Assembly (NCBI GenBank): GCA_026985785.1
Contig: JALSPT010000169.1
Location: 1-9,454, forward strand
From: Anaerolineales bacterium
Lineage (GTDB): Bacteria > Chloroflexota > Anaerolineae > Anaerolineales > DRMV01
Length of the DNA: 9,454 nucleotides
Reading direction: 5' to 3'
Each line of letters opens with the position of its first letter. The first letter of the stretch is position 1. Shown one piece after another: positions 6,772 to 9,454 of the stretch. The position numbers and the translations under genes are program-made. The notes below the pieces were generated by a model. That model was not told where the DNA came from, did not search any database, and saw only the letters and a program-made list of their open reading frames with translations.

Positions 6772-7104
6772 TTAGAAGGGTAAACCCAGACCGCCCAGGG
6801 CGTCGGTGATGCCGCCCAACCGTTCCTCGCTGAGTTTTTGAGCGGCTTCCTGGGCGTTGTTGAAGGCGCTCACCAGCATATCCTGCAACATCTCGGCATC
6901 GCCTTCGGCCAGCAGGTCGGGGTCGATGGTGACGCTGACACACTTTTGGTCGCCGGTGAGCACCACGGTGACCGCGCCACCGCCTGCCGTGCCGGTGACG
7001 GTTTCCTCGGCCAGTTTCTGTTGGGCTTCCATCAGTTGTTGCTGCATTTGCTGCAAAAGCGCCATCGGGTTGGTGCTGCGCTTTGGGGGGCGGAATTTAG
7101 CCAT
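6772..7104 (-). CDS. ybaB: YbaB/EbfC family nucleoid-associated protein
   Basis: This 110-aa protein is a YbaB/EbfC homologue: a small homodimeric DNA-binding protein that coats the nucleoid and is nearly always encoded between dnaX and recR. Seen here are the helical N-terminal part MALLQQMQQQLMEAQQKLAEE (14-34), the glycine-containing strand GTAGGGAVTVVLTG (38-51), VTIDPDLL (58-65), and the long C-terminal helix to SEERLGGITDALGGLGLP. A basic 13-residue lead precedes the usual start of the helix. The first ATG is kept because GGAGG (7113-7117) lies 8 nt upstream, inside the end of dnaX. The coding region overlaps dnaX by 8 bp. Confidence 0.95.
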   Translation of the reverse strand: MAKFRPPKRSTNPMALLQQMQQQLMEAQQKLAEETVTGTAGGGAVTVVLTGDQKCVSVTIDPDLLAEGDAEMLQDMLVSAFNNAQEAAQKLSEERLGGITDALGGLGLPF

Positions 7105-8683
7105 GTTTTTTACCTCCGGACAACGGTTGCACCTGCACGATTTTGCCGCCCAATTCTACCGCAATCCGCGCCATCGGGTGCTGCTCCAGCAGTTCGGGGT
7201 CCACCTCGCCCTGGCCGGGGATGGGCTTGAAGCGCACATGGAGGCGTCGTTGCAAGGCTTTGGAAAGCGCCCGCGCCACGGCTTCGGTCCGTTCCGGCTG
7301 GAGCAGCAAACCGCGCGTGGCCTTGGGGCCGCGCAGGCCGATGACCACGGTATCCCCTTCCACCGCCAGGGGGATGGGCTGTTGCTGGTGGAGCAACGCG
7401 GCCACGCTGCGGTCGAGGTGATAGGGCAGGGATTTCCAAGCATGGGCGACGGCTTCCAAGGAGAGAGCGGGTTGTTCGGGGGCACTTTGGGAGGGTGACA
7501 TGCCGGGCGCGCCATCGGCGGGCGCTGCGGGAGGAGCAGGCGCAGAAGGCCCCGGCGTGGGCAAAGGCGACACGATGGGCGCGGCGGTTGCCTGGACGGT
7601 GGGCGCAGGCGGGGTAAGGGCTTCGAGAAAGGCCACCTCCAACGGCAGACCGGGGTGCCAGTCGGCACGCGCGTGGGAGGCAGCGTGGTCGAAGGCACGG
7701 ATCGCCCGCAACAGGTCGGGAACGCTCAGCGCCGCGGCCTGTTGTGCCAGTTGGGGGCGCGCTTCGGGTGGGACGTCCAGCAGGTCGGCGTTGCGGGTTT
7801 TGGTGAGCAACACTTGGCGCAGGTGCGCGACGGTCTGGCGGGCAAACTGCCGAGGATCGGCGCCGCGGTCGAGAGCCGCGTGGATGACCTCCAGGCCGCG
7901 AGCCGCGTCGCCGGCCACCAGGGCGTCCACCAGTTCACCCACGGTTTGGTCGGTTGCGGTGCCCAACACGGTGCGCGCCAGCGCCACGGTGATTGGCTTG
8001 CCGGTGGCGGCCAACTGATCGAGCAGCGAAATGGCATCGCGCAGGCTTCCCGTAGCCTGGCGCGCCAGCCAGGTGAGCGCCTGAGGTTCGGCTTCCAGCC
8101 CTTCGCCTTCCACGATGCGTTGCAGGTAAGCCGTCATCTCGGCCACCGGGATGCGGCGGAACTCATACCGCTGGCAGCGGGAAAGCACGGTAGCGGGGAT
8201 TTTGTGGATTTCGGTCGTGGCGAGCACGAAGATGGCGTGGGCGGGCGGCTCTTCCAGCGTTTTCAGCAGGGCGTTGAAGGCCGCGGTGGAAAGCATGTGC
8301 ACTTCGTCGATGATGTACACCTTGTAGCGCCCCTGGCTGGGAGCGAAGGCAATTTTGTCGCGCAAGTCGCGGATGTCGTCCACGCTGGTGTTGGAAGCGG
8401 CGTCGATTTCGATCAGGTCCATGAAGCGCCCCTGATTGATGGCCTGGCAGTGCTCGCACTGATCGCAAGGGCGGTCGGCAGGCTCAGGAGCAAGGCAGTT
8501 GACCGCTTTGGCCAGCAAGCGGGCGGTGGTGGTTTTACCGGTGCCGCGAGGGCCGGAAAAGAGGTACGCGTGCGCCACCCGTTCGGCGGCCACCGCGTGG
8601 CGCAGGGTTTGGATGATATGTTGCTGGCCGACCACACCTTCCCAGGTGCGGGGGCGCCATTTGCGATACAGGGCTTGGGTCAT
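7097..8683 (-). CDS. dnaX: DNA polymerase III subunit gamma/tau (DnaX)
   Basis: DnaX is the AAA+ motor of the clamp loader that opens the beta sliding clamp and organises the replisome. The 528 residues show, in order: YRKWRPRTW near the N-terminus; Walker A GPRGTGKT (44-51); zinc module Cys63, Cys73, Cys76, Cys79; Walker B VYIIDEVHM (122-130); the arginine-finger SRC motif (168-170); and sensor 2 GSLRDAISLLDQ (212-223). After the collar domain (about 240-355) come a Pro/Ala-rich linker (about 358-403) and a C-terminal domain (about 405-520), so this is a tau-length product. I see no heptanucleotide slippery site in the central part, so a separate frameshifted gamma form is not evident. GAGG (8689-8692) sits 5 nt before the ATG. 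The 3' end overlaps ybaB by 8 bp. Confidence 0.97.
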   Translation of the reverse strand: MTQALYRKWRPRTWEGVVGQQHIIQTLRHAVAAERVAHAYLFSGPRGTGKTTTARLLAKAVNCLAPEPADRPCDQCEHCQAINQGRFMDLIEIDAASNTSVDDIRDLRDKIAFAPSQGRYKVYIIDEVHMLSTAAFNALLKTLEEPPAHAIFVLATTEIHKIPATVLSRCQRYEFRRIPVAEMTAYLQRIVEGEGLEAEPQALTWLARQATGSLRDAISLLDQLAATGKPITVALARTVLGTATDQTVGELVDALVAGDAARGLEVIHAALDRGADPRQFARQTVAHLRQVLLTKTRNADLLDVPPEARPQLAQQAAALSVPDLLRAIRAFDHAASHARADWHPGLPLEVAFLEALTPPAPTVQATAAPIVSPLPTPGPSAPAPPAAPADGAPGMSPSQSAPEQPALSLEAVAHAWKSLPYHLDRSVAALLHQQQPIPLAVEGDTVVIGLRGPKATRGLLLQPERTEAVARALSKALQRRLHVRFKPIPGQGEVDPELLEQHPMARIAVELGGKIVQVQPLSGGKKHG

Positions 8684-8701
8684 GGTTGCCTCGCAGTTGG
8701 T

Positions 8702-9379
8702 TCAGGGCACGGCATACGTGGCCACGACGTGGCCGTTGGGGTCGCGTAAGGTGACAGTGGCGCCGGATGCCCAGACGGCCTTGTCCAATCCCCAGTAAAG
8801 GTTGACCACGGTATCCTGGTGGCCGCCCTTCGTCCATACCTGGATGGCGCCACCGGGCTCCAGGCTGAGGGGGGGGAAGGTGTAGCGGTGGCCGCGGCCA
8901 TCGTCCAGTTGCCAATTTTGCAGATCGAGGCTGCCGTTGCCGTGGTAGGTGATGATGACGCGTTCGTCTTCCAGGGTGCCTGCACCCAGCACGCCGTCGA
9001 TGGTGAGATCGCCGGGCTGCAAGGCCAGCGGGGTGGGTGTGGGGGCTTTGCCGGGGATGAGCAGCGCTTGCCCCACGGCCAGGGGCGTATCGGCTTGCAG
9101 CCGGTTGAGCGCCAACAGGGCATTCACCCCCACGCCGAAGCGCTGAGCAATGCCACTCAGAGTATCACCTCGGCGCACGGTGTAGACGAAAACCACGGGG
9201 GTCGCGGTAGGCGGGTTGTGCGCTTCCATGCTGGGGATGGCGGCTATTGCAGGTGTGGGCGGTGGCGGCGGCAAGTGGCTGCGCCCCCAGAGGGTCAGCA
9301 CGCCCCACGCCGTACAGGCCGAGACCGCCACGTTGAGCGCGAGGTAGAACAGCGTGCGTTTCCACGGAAGTTTCGCCAT
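8702..9379 (-). CDS. Membrane-anchored LysM and lamin-tail-like domain protein
   Basis: This 225-aa protein has a hydrophobic N-terminal segment (about 10-31) that would anchor it with the rest outside the cell. VSAC at 19-22 resembles a lipobox, but the hydrophobic run continues past the cysteine, so a membrane anchor is more likely than a lipoprotein. A Pro-rich spacer (36-61) leads to a LysM domain (about 64-110; YTVRRGDTLSGIAQRFGV and LLIPG at its end), which binds N-acetylglucosamine-containing cell-wall polymers. Residues 122-225 resemble a lamin-tail (LTD) beta-sandwich, with ERVIITYHGNGSLDLQNWQL and a C-terminal TLRDPNGHVVATY strand pair. GGAGG (9387-9391) is 7 nt before the ATG. Its stop is 18 bp before dnaX, so the two are probably co-transcribed. 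The LTD call is weaker than the LysM call; the function is likely envelope attachment rather than catalysis, as no hydrolase domain is present. Confidence 0.85.
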   Translation of the reverse strand: MAKLPWKRTLFYLALNVAVSACTAWGVLTLWGRSHLPPPPPTPAIAAIPSMEAHNPPTATPVVFVYTVRRGDTLSGIAQRFGVGVNALLALNRLQADTPLAVGQALLIPGKAPTPTPLALQPGDLTIDGVLGAGTLEDERVIITYHGNGSLDLQNWQLDDGRGHRYTFPPLSLEPGGAIQVWTKGGHQDTVVNLYWGLDKAVWASGATVTLRDPNGHVVATYAVP

Positions 9380-9408
9380 ACCAGAGCCTCCCCAGCCGGA
9401 TTATCCCA

Positions 9409-9417
9409 ATGATAGCA
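9409..9417 (-). promoter_or_regulatory. Candidate extended -10 promoter for the LysM-dnaX-ybaB-recR run
   Basis: On the - strand the sequence reads TGCTATCAT, an extended -10 (TGn then TATCAT), about 30 nt before the LysM gene start. A clear -35 is absent; TTACCC lies 19 nt further upstream. It falls in an AT-rich pocket at the start of the first gene of the - strand cluster. Evidence is motif only. Confidence 0.35.
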
Positions 9418-9454
9418 TAAAAAAGGAGCAGCGGGGTAAGGCCCGAATTTGACT

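Noticed and set aside
7655..8749. Long open frame on the + strand opposite dnaX (about 364 codons)
   Set aside because: The composition is Gly/Gln/His-biased in the way of a reverse shadow, and it runs across the dnaX start and into the neighbouring gene. No domain is visible.

Overview
The window is a gene-dense, GC-rich bacterial segment: a 60-base block in the first gene is about 77% G+C and one in the 262-aa gene about 62%. Gene spacing is tight and SD motifs of the GGAGG type are clear. The gene content (CydC, a short DUF3417-type alpha-glucan phosphorylase, a LysM plus lamin-tail-like membrane protein, a dnaX-ybaB-recR block) suggests a member of the Chloroflexota, perhaps Anaerolineae-like. 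That placement is inference from protein flavour; no rRNA or other decisive marker is present.

Left part, + strand. The window opens inside cydC, the second half of the CydDC heterodimeric ABC exporter. Its stop overlaps the start of a yjbQ-type gene by 4 bp. A gene-free, less GC-rich stretch of about 300 bp follows, with a candidate promoter. It leads to a gene for a 262-aa two-pass membrane protein of unknown function.

Middle, - strand. An integral membrane protein of unknown function (3013-3891) converges on the 262-aa gene. It lies immediately downstream of, and 4 bp overlapped with, an alpha-glucan phosphorylase gene (3888-6056). The 109 bp between the phosphorylase and recR carry a perfect 23-bp palindrome next to the phosphorylase ribosome-binding site.

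Right part, - strand. Reading leftwards from 9379 there is a compact run: a LysM/lamin-tail-like anchored protein, dnaX (tau subunit of DNA polymerase III), ybaB/ebfC (nucleoid-associated protein) and recR (recombination mediator). The last three form the widely conserved dnaX-ybaB-recR cluster, tied together by an 8-bp overlap and a 3-nt gap. The leading surface-protein gene is the unusual member.

I see no CRISPR array, tRNA, rRNA, insertion sequence, phage gene or defence locus. Most of the window is housekeeping. The parts that are not explained are the two membrane proteins of unknown function, the palindrome and the LysM-dnaX linkage.
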